64,000 nucleotides of DNA from Aeromonas jandaei. GTDB taxonomy: Bacteria > Pseudomonadota > Gammaproteobacteria > Enterobacterales > Aeromonadaceae. The position numbers were made by a program, and so were the translations under genes. The DNA is taken from NCBI RefSeq assembly GCF_037890695.1, contig NZ_CP149571.1, forward strand, positions 513,501-577,500, in the 5' to 3' direction. Shown piece by piece: positions 8,914 to 17,853 of the stretch. The notes below the pieces were generated by a model that saw nothing but the letters and a program-made list of their open reading frames with translations, did not search any database and was not told the DNA's origin. The number at the start of each line of letters is the position of its first letter. The stretch's first letter is position 1.

Positions 8914-10380
8914 ATGTCAGCAAAAAAGCTGAAATTGGGTGCCTTTATATTGATGATACTCACATCGGTATTTGGCGTTACTAATATCGGGATCGGTTTC
9001 TACCGCATGGGATATGCCGCCATTCCGATGTTCGTGGTCGGTGGTCTGTTCTTTTTCATCCCCTTCATCTTGATGATGATTGAGTTCGGTACCGGTTTTC
9101 GCAAAGAGGCTGGCGGCATCTTTACCTGGATGCGCCACTCGGTCTCGACCCGCTACGCCTTTATCGGGCTGACCATGTGGTTCGCCTCCTACGTCATCTG
9201 GATGTTCGGCAAGGCGCTCTCCATGTGGGTGCCCCTCTCCTTCATGCTGTTTGGCCGCGACATCACCGTTATCCCGGTCACCCTGGGCACCGGTATCGAC
9301 TTTGGCCCCTTCATTCTGGGCGTCGTCGCCATCGCACTGGTGGCCATTGTGACCAAACTCATCACCTTCGGTAGCGCCCGTTTTGCCAAGGTAGCGGCCA
9401 TCGGCGGCCTCTCCGTCGTAGCCCTCAACGTGCTGTTGCTGGTTGGCGGCGTTTTGACCTTCGCCGTGAGCGGCATGACCCTGCAGGAGCCCTTCACCGA
9501 GGCATCGCTAACCTCTTCTCCCAATGCCGCCTTCAACGACATCATCCCTTTCCTCGGCTTCATGGTATTCGCCATCTTCGCCTACGGCGGCGTCGAAGCG
9601 ATGGCCGGTGTGGCTGACGAACTGGAAGATCCCGAGCGCGACCTCAAGCGCGGCATCTTCCTCTCTGGCGCCTTCATCGTGCTCTGCTACATCATCGGCT
9701 TTCTGGCGGTCGGCTCCATCATGCGCTGGAGCGATTTCCCGGCCGAGGGGATCACCTCCCTCTCAGCTCTCTTCATCATCATGCTGGAGCTGGGTCGTCA
9801 TCTGGGTGGCGAGTGGCTGGGCCAGATCTTCATGCGCTTTGCCGGCCTTGGCATGTTCCTGAGCTATCTGGGGGCCTTCATCGCCCTCTCCTACGCACCG
9901 CTGCGCCAGTTTATCACCGGCACCCCCAGCTACTTCTGGCCGGAGCGCTTCCAGCGTGAAAACCAGAATGGCGTTCGCGTCGAGGCCCTCAAGGTTCAGG
10001 CCTGGGTGGTCTGCATCTTCATCGCGGCCAAATCCATCTTCACCCTGATCAATCCGGAAGGGGCAGCCGCCCTCTATGAACTGATCATCACCATGACCAA
10101 CGTCGGCATGACCCTTCCCTACATGTTCCTCATCTACGCCTGGTATCGCTATCGTCACAATCCGGCACTGGAGAAGGACCTGATCTTCTTCAAGAGCTCG
10201 GGCTCGGTACTGCTGGCCACCATTGTCAGCCTGATCCTGGTGGCATTCGGCAACGTCTTTACCGTAGTCGCCCCCTTTATCTCCGGTGACATCTCGACCG
10301 GCGTCTGGACCATCATAGGTCCGGTACTGTTCGTCATCATCGCCATGCGGTTCAAAATCAAGCAGGAGGATGCCCACTGA
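8914..10380 (+). CDS. YjeM-like amino-acid permease (APC superfamily)
   Basis: An inner-membrane transporter of 488 residues with about 12 hydrophobic segments. The start at 8914 (MSAKKLKLGAFILMILTSVF) has a good AGGGAG ribosome site 7-8 bases upstream. The N terminus (TSVFGVTNIGIGFYRMGYAAIP), EEGGI-like KEAGGIFTWM and the FAIFAYGGVEAMAG helix match the glutamate:GABA-antiporter family, and the closest remembered E. coli relative is YjeM. Substrate is not established. A clear terminator follows about 25 bases downstream. Confidence 0.85.
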   Translation: MSAKKLKLGAFILMILTSVFGVTNIGIGFYRMGYAAIPMFVVGGLFFFIPFILMMIEFGTGFRKEAGGIFTWMRHSVSTRYAFIGLTMWFASYVIWMFGKALSMWVPLSFMLFGRDITVIPVTLGTGIDFGPFILGVVAIALVAIVTKLITFGSARFAKVAAIGGLSVVALNVLLLVGGVLTFAVSGMTLQEPFTEASLTSSPNAAFNDIIPFLGFMVFAIFAYGGVEAMAGVADELEDPERDLKRGIFLSGAFIVLCYIIGFLAVGSIMRWSDFPAEGITSLSALFIIMLELGRHLGGEWLGQIFMRFAGLGMFLSYLGAFIALSYAPLRQFITGTPSYFWPERFQRENQNGVRVEALKVQAWVVCIFIAAKSIFTLINPEGAAALYELIITMTNVGMTLPYMFLIYAWYRYRHNPALEKDLIFFKSSGSVLLATIVSLILVAFGNVFTVVAPFISGDISTGVWTIIGPVLFVIIAMRFKIKQEDAH

Positions 10381-10405
10381 TCGGCTATTTCATCCTGATA
10401 GTCAG

Positions 10406-10427
10406 CGGGGCCTTCGGGCCCCGTTTT
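10406..10427 (+). terminator. Terminator of the YjeM-like gene
   Basis: GGGGCC, loop TTCG, GGCCCC, then six Ts. Confidence 0.92.
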
Positions 10428-10537
10428 TTCCTTTAACATCAGCTAAAACGGCCTGTTAAAAGACCTCGGAGAGACCTCTTTGGATACTTAAATCAGGGCC
10501 TTAACGGTTACAACGCAGCAAATTATCAATATCAAGG

Positions 10538-10552
10538 TGAGAATCATTGTGA
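10538..10552 (+). promoter_or_regulatory. Possible weak Fur-like site before pbpG
   Basis: TGAGAATCATTGTGA matches the 7-1-7 Fur palindrome TGATAAT-C-ATTATCA at most positions of the left half and five of seven on the right. It lies about 65 bases before the gene. No iron link to pbpG is known, so chance is likely. Confidence 0.25.
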
Positions 10553-10615
10553 AGCGCCAATTCACGACATATAACTTACCGAGATATCCCTGTTTTTTGT
10601 CCGGTAGAGCAGATC

Positions 10616-11518
10616 ATGATGATGCGTTCCCTTCTTCCCCTGTTGCTTGGCGCAGTAATGCTGCCGGCCGCTATGGACAGTGCCCACGCCAACCCCTTTT
10701 CCGCCAGCAGCAATCACAGCTTTCTGGAGCGAAGGGATATTCCCAACCTCAATTCGGCCGCTTTCGTGGTCGCCAACCACAGAACCGGCGAAGTGCTCTC
10801 CGAACACAACGGCAGTCGGGTGATGCCCATCGCCTCTCTCACCAAGCTGATGACCGCGCTGGTGGTGCTGGACGCCAACCAGCGTCTCAATGAAACCCTC
10901 ACCGTCACCAATGCGGATGTTGATCGTATCAAGGGCACAGGGTCACGTCTGGCCATCGGTTCGAAACTGAGCCGGGCCGAGATGCTCCATATCGCCCTGA
11001 TGTCGTCGGAAAACCGTGCCGCCTCAGCGCTGGGACGCAACTACCCGGGCGGTCTGCGCGCCTTCGTCGAGGCGATGAATGCCAAGGCTCGCATGCTGGG
11101 GATGTGGAACACCCACTATGCCGACAGCACTGGCCTCAACCCGCGCAACGTATCGACCGCTCAGGACTTGGCCAAGCTTGCGGCAGCAGCCGCTGCCTAT
11201 CCGCTGATCCGTCAATACTCCACCGACGATCAGAGCTATGTGCGAACCAACAAGAGCCAGCTCCACTATCGCAACTCCAACCGGCTGGTACGTGAGGGTC
11301 AGTGGGAATTTACCCTCTCCAAAACCGGCTATATCCGCGAAGCGGGTCGTTGTCTGGTGCTGGGTACCAGGGTGAACAACGAGCCAGTGATCATGGTGCT
11401 GCTGAATGCCGAAACCACCAACGACCGGGTGGCCGATGCCAAGCGGATCAAAACCTGGCTGGAGAGCTCTGGCAGAACAACCCTGGCAGCCAACCAGAGC
11501 GCCATGTTGCGCGAGTAA
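10616..11518 (+). CDS. pbpG: D-alanyl-D-alanine endopeptidase (penicillin-binding protein 7)
   Basis: A periplasmic serine endopeptidase that cleaves DD-crosslinks in peptidoglycan. Three ATGs lie in tandem at 10616, 10619 and 10622; any gives the signal peptide LLPLLLGAVMLPAAMDSAHA. Catalytic motifs are all present: SLTK (SxxK, near residue 71), SEN (SxN, near residue 127) and KTG (near residue 238). About 300 residues, close to E. coli PBP7. NEPVIMVLLNAETTNDRVADA near the C terminus is also typical. Single gene with its own terminator. Confidence 0.95.
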   Translation: MMMRSLLPLLLGAVMLPAAMDSAHANPFSASSNHSFLERRDIPNLNSAAFVVANHRTGEVLSEHNGSRVMPIASLTKLMTALVVLDANQRLNETLTVTNADVDRIKGTGSRLAIGSKLSRAEMLHIALMSSENRAASALGRNYPGGLRAFVEAMNAKARMLGMWNTHYADSTGLNPRNVSTAQDLAKLAAAAAAYPLIRQYSTDDQSYVRTNKSQLHYRNSNRLVREGQWEFTLSKTGYIREAGRCLVLGTRVNNEPVIMVLLNAETTNDRVADAKRIKTWLESSGRTTLAANQSAMLRE

Positions 11519-11534
11519 TCGATCCTGCAAACTC

Positions 11535-11563
11535 AAAAAGCGAGGCTCCTGCCTCGCTTTTTT
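11535..11563 (+). terminator. pbpG terminator
   Basis: AAAAAGCGAGGC, loop, GCCTCGCTTTTTT. Confidence 0.92.
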
Positions 11564-11744
11564 CATGCCGGCCATGGCCATCGCAAACGGGGGCCAGATC
11601 ACACCCCAAGTAACCCTCTCCACCACCCCGTTACGAAATGTAACCGTTCAATAGCGTGATTCACATTAACGGAATCAATGAGTTGTAAATCAAACACCAC
11701 ACTTTTAGCGTGCTGGCTCAACCCTGTAACCTCGAGCAAGCAAT

Positions 11745-12782
11745 ATGCGCATATCCAGTATCGAGTGTGGGCGGGTAATCGCCATATTGGCCGTGATGAC
11801 CATTCACGTATCCCCTTTCGCTCACCCCTTCGACCCCACGCTGTGGGGTAGCGAGAGCTACCTCTGGCTCAGCGGCATTATCAACCAGCTCTGCCGCTTT
11901 GCTGTACCGCTGTTTTTTATCTGTGCGGGCTACTTTCTGCAACCCAAGCTGAGTGCTGGAGCACCGATGAGCGTGGCATGGCGTTACTGCCGCCCCCTGC
12001 TCCAGCTCTGGCTGGTCTGGAGCCTCGTCTACCTGCTGGTGCCCTTCAATCCGCTGAATGCCATCGAACAGGGTTATCTGAACTCCCTCAACGCACAGTG
12101 GCAGTTCCAGCTCGGAGATTCGGTCAATCGCTGGCTGGTCGGCGGCATGATCCACCTCTGGTTTCTGCCGGCACTGATCCTGGCGGTCACCCTGCAGGCG
12201 TTTTGCCAGTGGCTTGGCAAGCCGGGATTCGCACTCATGCTGGGTGCCGGGCTCTACCTGTTGGCACTGCTCGGTGGTTCCTATGCCAAGCCATTGCTGG
12301 GAGAGGAGTGGCTATTGCTCACCCGTAACGGCCCCTTCTTCTCCCTGTTGTTTGTGGCAATGGGGGCCCGCTTGCGCCAGCAGCAGTGGCAACCGTCGGC
12401 CCGCAGCGGATGGTGGCTACTGCTGGGTGGACTCGCGCTCTATGCGCTGGAAGCCTGCATTCTGCGCGCTTTTGCCGGTATCCCGCTGACTCGCCACGAT
12501 TTTCTGCTCGGTTCCGTACCCTGGGCCGTCGGCCTCTTTGGCCTGTTGCTGGCCCATCCTGACTGGGGCAAGGGAAGCTGGCTCGCCCGCCAATCCCCCA
12601 AGGTGCTGGGCCTTTACTGTCTGCACATGATGCTGGTGGTCTGGCTCTTCACCTTTGGCCCGCAGGGCGCTTCCATTTTATGGGAGTTGGTCAAGGTGCC
12701 ACTGCTGCTGGGTGCCTCACTGCTTGCTTATCGCCTGCTGGCTACCTTGCCTGCGACCCGCTGGTTGCTGCGTACCCAGTAA
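11745..12782 (+). CDS. Membrane acyltransferase, acyltransferase-3 (WecH/OafA-like) family
   Basis: A 345-residue inner-membrane protein with about ten hydrophobic segments. The N terminus, ECGRVIAILAVMTIHVSPF, contains the family's conserved R..A...V..IH motif, where the histidine is thought to be catalytic. FAVPLFFICAGYF follows, also typical. Such proteins transfer acetyl or succinyl groups to surface polysaccharide or glycan precursors. No glycan gene cluster surrounds it, so the acceptor is unknown. The next gene starts after a 200-base gap that holds a Fur box. Confidence 0.85.
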   Translation: MRISSIECGRVIAILAVMTIHVSPFAHPFDPTLWGSESYLWLSGIINQLCRFAVPLFFICAGYFLQPKLSAGAPMSVAWRYCRPLLQLWLVWSLVYLLVPFNPLNAIEQGYLNSLNAQWQFQLGDSVNRWLVGGMIHLWFLPALILAVTLQAFCQWLGKPGFALMLGAGLYLLALLGGSYAKPLLGEEWLLLTRNGPFFSLLFVAMGARLRQQQWQPSARSGWWLLLGGLALYALEACILRAFAGIPLTRHDFLLGSVPWAVGLFGLLLAHPDWGKGSWLARQSPKVLGLYCLHMMLVVWLFTFGPQGASILWELVKVPLLLGASLLAYRLLATLPATRWLLRTQ

Positions 12783-12892
12783 TTCCGTTCTCCGGCCCGC
12801 ACCTTGCGGGCCAGTCTCCTCGCACAACTCGCCACCCCATCGCCCGCGCTTATCTCCCTCTACACACTTCCATTTTCACCTTGTCATAGAAA

Positions 12893-12907
12893 TGAAAATC
12901 AATATCA
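12893..12907 (+). promoter_or_regulatory. Fur box upstream of the TonB receptor
   Basis: TGAAAATCAATATCA matches the 7-1-7 Fur palindrome (TGATAAT-C-ATTATCA) at six of seven bases in each half and lies about 90-100 bases before the receptor start. This predicts derepression under iron limitation. Confidence 0.8.
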
Positions 12908-12998
12908 TTGGCATCCCGATTTTTCGGGATAGATACTAATTACAATTAAATCAACAAGTTCAGGCCATCAGGCCGCACCTTCAAGAGTCAAATTGAAT

Positions 12999-15041
12999 AT
13001 GCAGCACTCTCACTTTCGCAGAACCCTCATCTCGCTGGCACTGTTCGGTACAACCCTTCATGCCCAGGCAGCCGATGAAACCATGACGGTCGTCGGCAAG
13101 CGCAGCCAGCACGAGGAGGTCGCGACAGCGACCCGCACCAGCACGCCGGCAAAACTGGTGCCGCAAGCCATCGACAGCGTCAAGGCAAGCGAGCTGACCG
13201 CCTTCGGCCAACCCACCCTGAGCGAAGCTCTGGCCGGCATTCCCGGGGTCAACGCCAGCGGTGATACCCGCTTCGACGGGGTCAATATCCGTGGCTTCAG
13301 CGCCAGCAACGACTTCTATCTCGACGGATTTCGCGATGACATGCAGTACACCCGCGATCTCGGCAATATCGAGCGGGTCGAGGTATTGAAAGGGCCGGCA
13401 GCCGTGCTCTACGGCCGTGGCAGCACGGGCGGCATAGTGAACCGGGTCAGCAAGACACCGCAAAAGGGACAAGCCTCCAGCGTCACAGCCCGGGTTGGCA
13501 GTTTCGACACTCAGCGGTTGGCCGCAGACCTCAATGGTGAAGCGAGCGAGCAGCTGCAACTGCGCCTCAACATGGCGCAGGAGGATAAAGATAGTTTCCG
13601 CAACGGAGTAACCGGCAAGCGCACCCTGCTGGCACCGTCAGCCAACTGGGAGATCAGCGACAACCTCAACTGGCTGGTGCAGTTCGAGCGCAACGAGCAC
13701 AACCGCACGCCGGATCGCGGTATTCCCGGCGTCAATGGCCGACCGGCAGATGTGCCACAAGAGTATGTTTACAGCGACACCAGCCGCGACTTCATCGACG
13801 ATGTGGCACAGTCGACCCGCTCCCGCCTCTCCTGGGATATCAACGATCAGTGGCAACTGCGCCAGCAACTCGCTTACACCACCCTCGACAGCCAGTTCGA
13901 CAACACCTATGTCACCAGCGTCAAAGGGGATAAGGTGACCCGCTCTCGCTGGCAGCAGGATTTGAAGGCCAAAAACCTGATTAGCAACACCGAGGTAGAA
14001 GGCCAGCTGCAAAGCGGCCCCGTCGAGCATCGTCTGCTGATCGGTCTGGAGCAGGATTGGCAGGCACGCACGCCCAAGCTCTATCAGAATGCCGACCCCA
14101 TTGCACCCGGCAACCTCTATGACCCGGGCTCGCTGCCCAGCTACAACGGCCCGATGAAGCTCTCCAGCGATGCCAACCACAAGGTGCGTGGCAACGGCAT
14201 CTATCTGCAGGATCAGCTCAGCCTGGGCGACTGGCATCTGGTGGGTGGGCTGCGTCGCGATGACTTCACCGTCACCAGCCGCCGCAACGACCTCAACAAG
14301 GAGGAGACCCTTTCGGTCACCAGCCTGAGTCCGCGCCTGGGCCTGGTATGGAATCCCCTTGAGGAGCATGCGTTCTACGCCTCCTACAGCAAGACCTTTA
14401 CCCCGGTGGGCGGCGAGCTGATCGGGTTCACTCCGGGAGACCCCAACAACCATCTGGAACCGCAGCACACCCGTCTCTACGAAGGGGGCGTCAAGAGCGA
14501 CTGGCTGAATGGCCGGCTGGCGACCACTATCTCTGTCTACCGGCTGGAGATGTACAACAAACGCAGCAAGGATCCGCTGGATCCCACCAAGGTGATCCTG
14601 ACCGGATTGCAGCGTACCGACGGGATCGAGCTGAGCGCCCGCGCCCAGCTGACCGACGAGCTCTATCTGCGTGGCGGTATCGCCATTCAGGATGCCGAGC
14701 AGGTTAAGGCGGATGCCGATCTGCAGGGCAAACGGCCGATGAACGTCTCTCGCCAGAATGGCCAGCTGTTCGCGGGTTACCAGAGCGGCAAACTGGGCTG
14801 GTTTGGCGAGGCTGGGATGACAGCAGTGGGTGATCGCTTTGCCGACAACGCCAACACCACAGTGTTGCCCGGCTACGCTCGCTTCGATGCCCGTGCCGGT
14901 TACCGCTGGCAGCAGTGGGAAGCCGAGCTGAGCGCGGAGAACCTGACCGACCATGAATATTTCGTCAGCGCCACCGGCGCCACCCAGATCATGCCGGGAA
15001 CGCCCCGTCAGCTGATGCTGACCGGCAGCTACCGCTTCTGA
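12999..15041 (+). CDS. TonB-dependent siderophore receptor
   Basis: An outer-membrane receptor of about 680 residues. The signal peptide ends at HAQA; ETMTVVGKR just after it resembles a TonB box. The plug domain has ALAGIPGVNASG, VNIRGFS and the characteristic ERVEVLKGPAAVLYGRGSTGGIVNRVSK. The barrel ends in Phe (GSYRF). It resembles Fiu/FhuE-type catecholate or hydroxamate receptors, but the ligand cannot be told from sequence alone. A TTG six bases upstream (12993) is better spaced from the AAGAG ribosome site than the ATG chosen here, so either may start translation. Confidence 0.94.
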   Translation: MQHSHFRRTLISLALFGTTLHAQAADETMTVVGKRSQHEEVATATRTSTPAKLVPQAIDSVKASELTAFGQPTLSEALAGIPGVNASGDTRFDGVNIRGFSASNDFYLDGFRDDMQYTRDLGNIERVEVLKGPAAVLYGRGSTGGIVNRVSKTPQKGQASSVTARVGSFDTQRLAADLNGEASEQLQLRLNMAQEDKDSFRNGVTGKRTLLAPSANWEISDNLNWLVQFERNEHNRTPDRGIPGVNGRPADVPQEYVYSDTSRDFIDDVAQSTRSRLSWDINDQWQLRQQLAYTTLDSQFDNTYVTSVKGDKVTRSRWQQDLKAKNLISNTEVEGQLQSGPVEHRLLIGLEQDWQARTPKLYQNADPIAPGNLYDPGSLPSYNGPMKLSSDANHKVRGNGIYLQDQLSLGDWHLVGGLRRDDFTVTSRRNDLNKEETLSVTSLSPRLGLVWNPLEEHAFYASYSKTFTPVGGELIGFTPGDPNNHLEPQHTRLYEGGVKSDWLNGRLATTISVYRLEMYNKRSKDPLDPTKVILTGLQRTDGIELSARAQLTDELYLRGGIAIQDAEQVKADADLQGKRPMNVSRQNGQLFAGYQSGKLGWFGEAGMTAVGDRFADNANTTVLPGYARFDARAGYRWQQWEAELSAENLTDHEYFVSATGATQIMPGTPRQLMLTGSYRF

Positions 15042-15062
15042 ACCCTGTAACCGACCATCCTC

Positions 15063-15092
15063 ACTGGCCAGCCCTTGCTGGCCAGTTTTTTA
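15063..15092 (+). terminator. Terminator of the TonB receptor gene
   Basis: ACTGGCCAGC, loop CCTT, GCTGGCCAGT, then Ts. It ends just before the next gene, so that gene depends on read-through or its own promoter. Confidence 0.92.
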
Positions 15093-15102
15093 TGAAACAC
15101 AG

Positions 15103-15729
15103 ATGATGAAACGCAGAAGAATTCCCCTTCACAACAACAAATGGGTGCGCCGCCTCCATGCCTGGGCCGGTTTTTTTACCCTCGCCCTGATGCTGATGTA
15201 CGGCATCACCGGGCTCTGGTTGCAGCACAGGGCCGTATTGCCGCTACCCGGCCCCCATACCGTCAAGTCGAGCGAAGAGATAGAGCTGACCGCACCACTG
15301 GCCAGCCCCGATGAGCTGAAGAGTCTGCTGCAGCAACGCTACGCGGACGGATTCGAGGAGGGGCGCGCCATGATCACCCCGGCCCAGCGACTGCCGACAC
15401 CATCCGGTGAACTCACCCTGCCCGCCCGCTGGGAGATGCGTGGCGTCACCCTCACCCACAGCGTGGCCGCCAGCTATGTGGAAGGCACCCTGCTGGTACG
15501 CACCGACTTGCAGCAGGCGAACTTTGCCGCCAGCCTCAACCGGCTGCATCGCGGCATGGGAACTGGCCTTGGTTGGCAACTGTTTGGCGATCTCGCCGCG
15601 CTGGCACTGCTGCTGCTTGCCCTCACCAGCCTCTTTATGTGGACCAAGCTGCACGGCTCACCCAAAGCCGTCGCCCTGATGCTCTTTGGCGGCGCTTTTG
15701 GCACCTTGCTATTTGCCCTGTGGGGATAA
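15103..15729 (+). CDS. PepSY-associated TM protein (PiuB-like)
   Basis: A 208-residue inner-membrane protein. HNNKWVRRLHAWAGFFTLALMLMYGITGLWLQH is the typical first helix with the conserved W..LH...G pattern; further helices lie near residues 155-175 and 185-207, with the family's RLHRGMGTG segment between. Such small PepSY-TM proteins often sit next to siderophore receptors and are suspected of ferric-siderophore reduction or handling; that role is inferred from context here. The first ATG of a tandem pair was used. Confidence 0.82.
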   Translation: MMKRRRIPLHNNKWVRRLHAWAGFFTLALMLMYGITGLWLQHRAVLPLPGPHTVKSSEEIELTAPLASPDELKSLLQQRYADGFEEGRAMITPAQRLPTPSGELTLPARWEMRGVTLTHSVAASYVEGTLLVRTDLQQANFAASLNRLHRGMGTGLGWQLFGDLAALALLLLALTSLFMWTKLHGSPKAVALMLFGGAFGTLLFALWG

Positions 15730-15892
15730 ATATCTTCGCCAGAACAAGTTATTACACTCGAACGGGCGGAATACTGGCAGAAAAAGCAGCTTTCTGGCGG
15801 CAAGAAAAGAGAGGGATACGCGGGCGAGTTAAAAGAGGAAAAAAAGCCGCTCCAGCCATGCAGAGCGCCGAGAAATAAAAAGCGGAAAAAAC

Positions 15893-15920
15893 AAAAGGCC
15901 ATCATTGCTGATGGCCTTTT
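15893..15920 (-). terminator. Terminator of the tRNA-Leu gene
   Basis: AAAAGGCCATCA, loop, TGATGGCCTTTT; on the minus strand it is followed by a further T-rich run. Confidence 0.85.
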
Positions 15921-15933
15921 GTCATGAATTTGA

Positions 15934-16020
15934 TGGTGCCCGGGGTCGGACTCGAACCGACACGGTTATTCACCGGCGGATTTTGAATCCGCTGCGTCTA
16001 CCGATTTCGCCACCCGGGCA
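15934..16020 (-). tRNA. tRNA-Leu (anticodon CAA)
   Basis: An 87-base class II tRNA with encoded CCA. The acceptor stem pairs GCCCGGG at the 5' end with CCCGGGC at the 3' end. The anticodon arm is GCGGA-TTCAAAA-TCCGC, giving anticodon CAA. The variable arm is long, as in leucine tRNAs, and the T arm has the GGTTCGAGTCC motif. A terminator lies immediately downstream. Confidence 0.97.
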
Positions 16021-16162
16021 ACTGCGAGGGATTATACGAATGGCTGGATGCCATGCAAGGTGTTTTTCGATTGAACACTCCTGTTTGTTCATTTATTCAA
16101 CGCCTTGCCGACACCGGATCAGTTACATAGAATGCCGCCATCCTTTTAATGGAATAAAAACG

Positions 16163-16696
16163 ATGGCCAAGCATAAAAAAGTCCAACAAACCCCCTCCAA
16201 GCCTGCGGCAGTGCAACACCCGTCAGCAGGTCTGCTGCGTCGGCTGGGAGCCCTCATCTACGACTATCTGGTCGTCACTTCGCTGCTCGTCATTGCCGGT
16301 TTTATCGGCATGGGCGTCGCCAAACTGCAGCTGGTCACAGGCATAGCCAGCGTGCCGGCGGGTGAAGATACCGTCTGGTTGCTGACCCGCCATCCCCTGA
16401 GCCTGATCTATACCCTGTGGCTCGCCTTTGTCATCTGCGGTTTCTACACCTGGTTCTGGACTCGCGCCGGCCAAACGATCGGCATGCGGGCCTGGCGGCT
16501 GCGCATCCAGAACGAAGATGGCAGCAATATCCGCATCACTCAGGCGCTGATCCGGCTCGCCACTGCCGCCTTCGGCCTTGGCAATCTGATGTGTCTCTTC
16601 AACCGCAAGGCACCGCGCGCGTTTCAGGATATCTGGGCAGAGTGCCAGGTCGTGGTATTGAGCAAACAGGAAAATCTGGAACTGCTGAACAAGTAA
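16163..16696 (+). CDS. RDD-family membrane protein
   Basis: A 177-residue protein. A Lys-rich N terminus (MAKHKKVQQT) leads to the RDD signature LLRRLGALIYDYLVV (R and D on the first helix), two or three more hydrophobic segments, and the second conserved block GQTIGMRAWRLRIQNEDG. Function unknown; RDD proteins are proposed transporters, and some act in Na+/H+ exchange. The start at 16163 has GGAAT about 8 bases upstream; the frame is open through the tRNA region but that part is noncoding. Confidence 0.88.
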   Translation: MAKHKKVQQTPSKPAAVQHPSAGLLRRLGALIYDYLVVTSLLVIAGFIGMGVAKLQLVTGIASVPAGEDTVWLLTRHPLSLIYTLWLAFVICGFYTWFWTRAGQTIGMRAWRLRIQNEDGSNIRITQALIRLATAAFGLGNLMCLFNRKAPRAFQDIWAECQVVVLSKQENLELLNK

Positions 16697-16715
16697 ACCT
16701 TGCTCGACAGGAACG

Positions 16716-16743
16716 AAAAAGGGCACCGAAAGGTGCCCTTTTT
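16716..16743. terminator. Bidirectional terminator between RDD gene and lptG
   Basis: AAAAAGGGCACC, loop GAAA, GGTGCCCTTTTT: A run on one side and T run on the other, so it can serve both convergent genes. Confidence 0.9.
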
Positions 16744-16757
16744 ACATTCCAGAACCG

Positions 16758-17828
16758 CTACTGTTTGCGGCCGAGGATATAGAGCGATATGCCGCCAAAA
16801 AGCAGGCTGGGGGCAATCGCCGCCAGGATCGGGGGAACCGAGTAGACCAGCGTAACGGGGCCAAATACCCGATCACTCACGTAGACGGCAAAACCGGTCA
16901 TGATCCCCATCAGCATCCGCGCCCCCATGCTCACCGAGCGCAGCGGGCCAAAAATAAACGAGGATGCCAGCAGGATCATGGCCACCACCGAGAGGGGGGC
17001 CAGCAACTTGCGCCACATCTCCAGCTTGTAGCGGCCGGCATCCTGCTTGTTGGCATCCAGATAGCCGATGTAGTCGCGCAGGCCGGATATCGAGAGGTTC
17101 TCCGGATCGATACTCACCACCCCAAGCTGCTTGGGTGTCAGTTCTGAGCTCCACTCCATCTGGGCATGCTGTTCGCTCTGCACCCGGGTCGGATCATCAA
17201 AGCGGGTGACCTGTACCTGCTTGAGCAGCCAGTGGTGCTGTTCAAACGTCCCCTCCTGCGCCTGAACCACATCGATCATCTTGCGCTCGGGGGTAAAGCG
17301 GTAGAGGGTGATACCGGTCAGCGCGCCATCATTGCGCACCCCGTTGATATTGACGAAGTTGTTGCCATCGCGAGCCCACACCCCGTAGGCGGAGACGGTC
17401 AACCGCCCTTCGGAGATTGCGCCGGCACGGATATCATCCGCCATCCGCTTGGCGACAGGGGCCACATACTCCCCCATCAGCAATACCAGAATCATCAGCG
17501 GGATCGCCGTCTTGAGCGCGGCCATCACGATACTGATCTTGGAGCGGCCCGCCGCCTGCATCACCACCAGCTCGGAGCTGGTCGCCAGCTGACCCAGACC
17601 GATCAGACCGCCCAAGAGAGCCGCCAGCGGGAAGAAGAGTACCGCCTCTTTCGGCATCGAAAGCAGCACATAGTAGAGGGCATTGATCATGTCGTAGTTG
17701 CCCTCACCGACCGAGCGCAACTGCTCCACGTACTTGATGAGGGCAGCAAGGCCAACCAGCGTGATCTCACACAGCAGGATCGACATAAAGATGACCCGGC
17801 CGATATATCTGTCGAGAATGCCAAACAT
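16758..17828 (-). CDS. lptG: LPS export ABC permease LptG
   Basis: One of the two transmembrane subunits of the LptB2FG complex, which extracts lipopolysaccharide from the inner membrane and feeds LptC and the periplasmic bridge. It has 356 residues (E. coli 360). The order is three N-terminal helices, a periplasmic jellyroll-like domain (~residues 135-260), then three C-terminal helices. The coupling-region motif ELVVMQAAGRS and the MFGILDRYIGR start are typical. It follows lptF after 25 bases, in one operon divergent from pepA. Confidence 0.95.
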   Translation of the reverse strand: MFGILDRYIGRVIFMSILLCEITLVGLAALIKYVEQLRSVGEGNYDMINALYYVLLSMPKEAVLFFPLAALLGGLIGLGQLATSSELVVMQAAGRSKISIVMAALKTAIPLMILVLLMGEYVAPVAKRMADDIRAGAISEGRLTVSAYGVWARDGNNFVNINGVRNDGALTGITLYRFTPERKMIDVVQAQEGTFEQHHWLLKQVQVTRFDDPTRVQSEQHAQMEWSSELTPKQLGVVSIDPENLSISGLRDYIGYLDANKQDAGRYKLEMWRKLLAPLSVVAMILLASSFIFGPLRSVSMGARMLMGIMTGFAVYVSDRVFGPVTLVYSVPPILAAIAPSLLFGGISLYILGRKQ

Positions 17829-17853
17829 CAGCAGAAGTTCCTATGTTGCAGCA

